64,000 bases of DNA from Pseudooceanicola batsensis HTCC2597 (GTDB taxonomy: Bacteria; Pseudomonadota; Alphaproteobacteria; Rhodobacterales; Rhodobacteraceae): contig NZ_CH724131.1 of assembly GCF_000152725.1 (NCBI RefSeq), positions 1,643,739 through 1,707,738 of the forward strand, written 5' to 3'. Of this stretch, positions 63,748 through 64,000 are shown piece by piece. The position numbers were made by a program, and so were the translations under genes. The notes below the pieces were generated by a model. It ran no database searches. It was given only the letters and a program-made list of their open reading frames with translations, and was not told the DNA's origin. Each line of letters begins with the position of its first letter. The stretch's first letter is position 1.

Positions 63748-64000
63748 TCAGGCTCCGTGCTCGGCGCCGGGAAAGCGCGCCCGGGTCCGGTTGGCGAAGG
63801 CGACCAGGGACAGCATGACCGGCACTTCGACCAGCACCCCCACCACCGTGGCGAGCGCAGCGCCGGAGTTCAGTCCGAACAGGCTGATGGCGACGGCCAC
63901 CGCAAGTTCGAAGAAGTTCGAGGTGCCGATCATCGCGCAGGGCGCGGCGATGCGATGGGGCACCCTGAGAAGCCAGGCCGCACCGTAGGCGAGCGCGAAG
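63748..64000 (-). CDS. Arsenite efflux permease ACR3, C-terminal part
   Basis: Partial gene cut by the window end; only about 83 C-terminal residues are visible ([19 protein letters not shown], then [22 protein letters not shown] and a last helix [17 protein letters not shown]). The [14 protein letters not shown] signature is that of ACR3-type carriers, which export arsenite using the proton gradient. The N-terminal part and any ArsR lie beyond 64000. Confidence 0.9.
   Translation of the reverse strand, partial: FALAYGAAWLLRVPHRIAAPCAMIGTSNFFELAVAVAISLFGLNSGAALATVVGVLVEVPVMLSLVAFANRTRARFPGAEHGA

Overview
The window looks like chromosomal DNA of a marine-type alphaproteobacterium, most likely Rhodobacteraceae (Roseobacter group). 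The evidence is high GC throughout, alphaproteobacterial forms of the translation and RNA polymerase genes, a DMSP lyase of the DddL type, a PACE efflux protein and a twin-helix (HIG1-like) small protein. No rRNA, intact transposase or CRISPR array was seen.

Region 1 (1-20.1 kb, mostly minus strand) is the str/rpo/ribosomal superoperon. Reading along the minus strand the order is secE, nusG, rplK, rplA, rplJ, rplL, rpoB, rpoC, rpsL, a secreted DUF4189-like gene, rpsG, fusA. It is interrupted by plus-strand or divergent accessory genes: an unknown 200-aa ORF between nusG and rplK, and between rpoC and rpsL a dddL DMSP lyase, an EamA/DMT exporter and a rhamnosyltransferase-like gene.

Region 2 (20.4-29.3 kb) separates secE from tRNA-Trp and tuf, which normally adjoin it. 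It holds a TonB-dependent receptor, a MarR-type regulator, a complete siderophore ABC importer (binding protein, two FecCD permeases, ATPase), a PIG-L/LmbE deacetylase and a NodU/TobZ-type carbamoyltransferase. Iron uptake is the clear theme. The deacetylase and carbamoyltransferase form an uncharacterised convergent pair.

Region 3 (29.6-50.9 kb) is a mixed core region: tRNA-Trp, a CorA/ZntB transporter, tuf, a lipoprotein and a cytochrome P450. A signalling block follows (GGDEF-EAL protein, hybrid histidine kinase, lone receiver, CheB-CheR fusion), then parC, SH3-domain proteins, an SDR, a twin-helix protein with a cobalamin adenosyltransferase, a diguanylate cyclase, a 2-hydroxyacid dehydrogenase, a BON-MscS channel and tRNA-Gln.

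Region 4 (51-64 kb) begins with a truncated integrase directly after tRNA-Gln and reads as an accessory island. It contains two TetR/oxidoreductase divergons, each with two matched palindromic operators, two LysR regulators next to SDR and luciferase-like oxidoreductase genes, a patch of broken E1 dehydrogenase and quinone-reductase fragments, a PACE efflux gene overlapping a 5-formyl-THF cyclo-ligase, and an arsenic operon (acr3, arsC, arsH) that runs off the window end.
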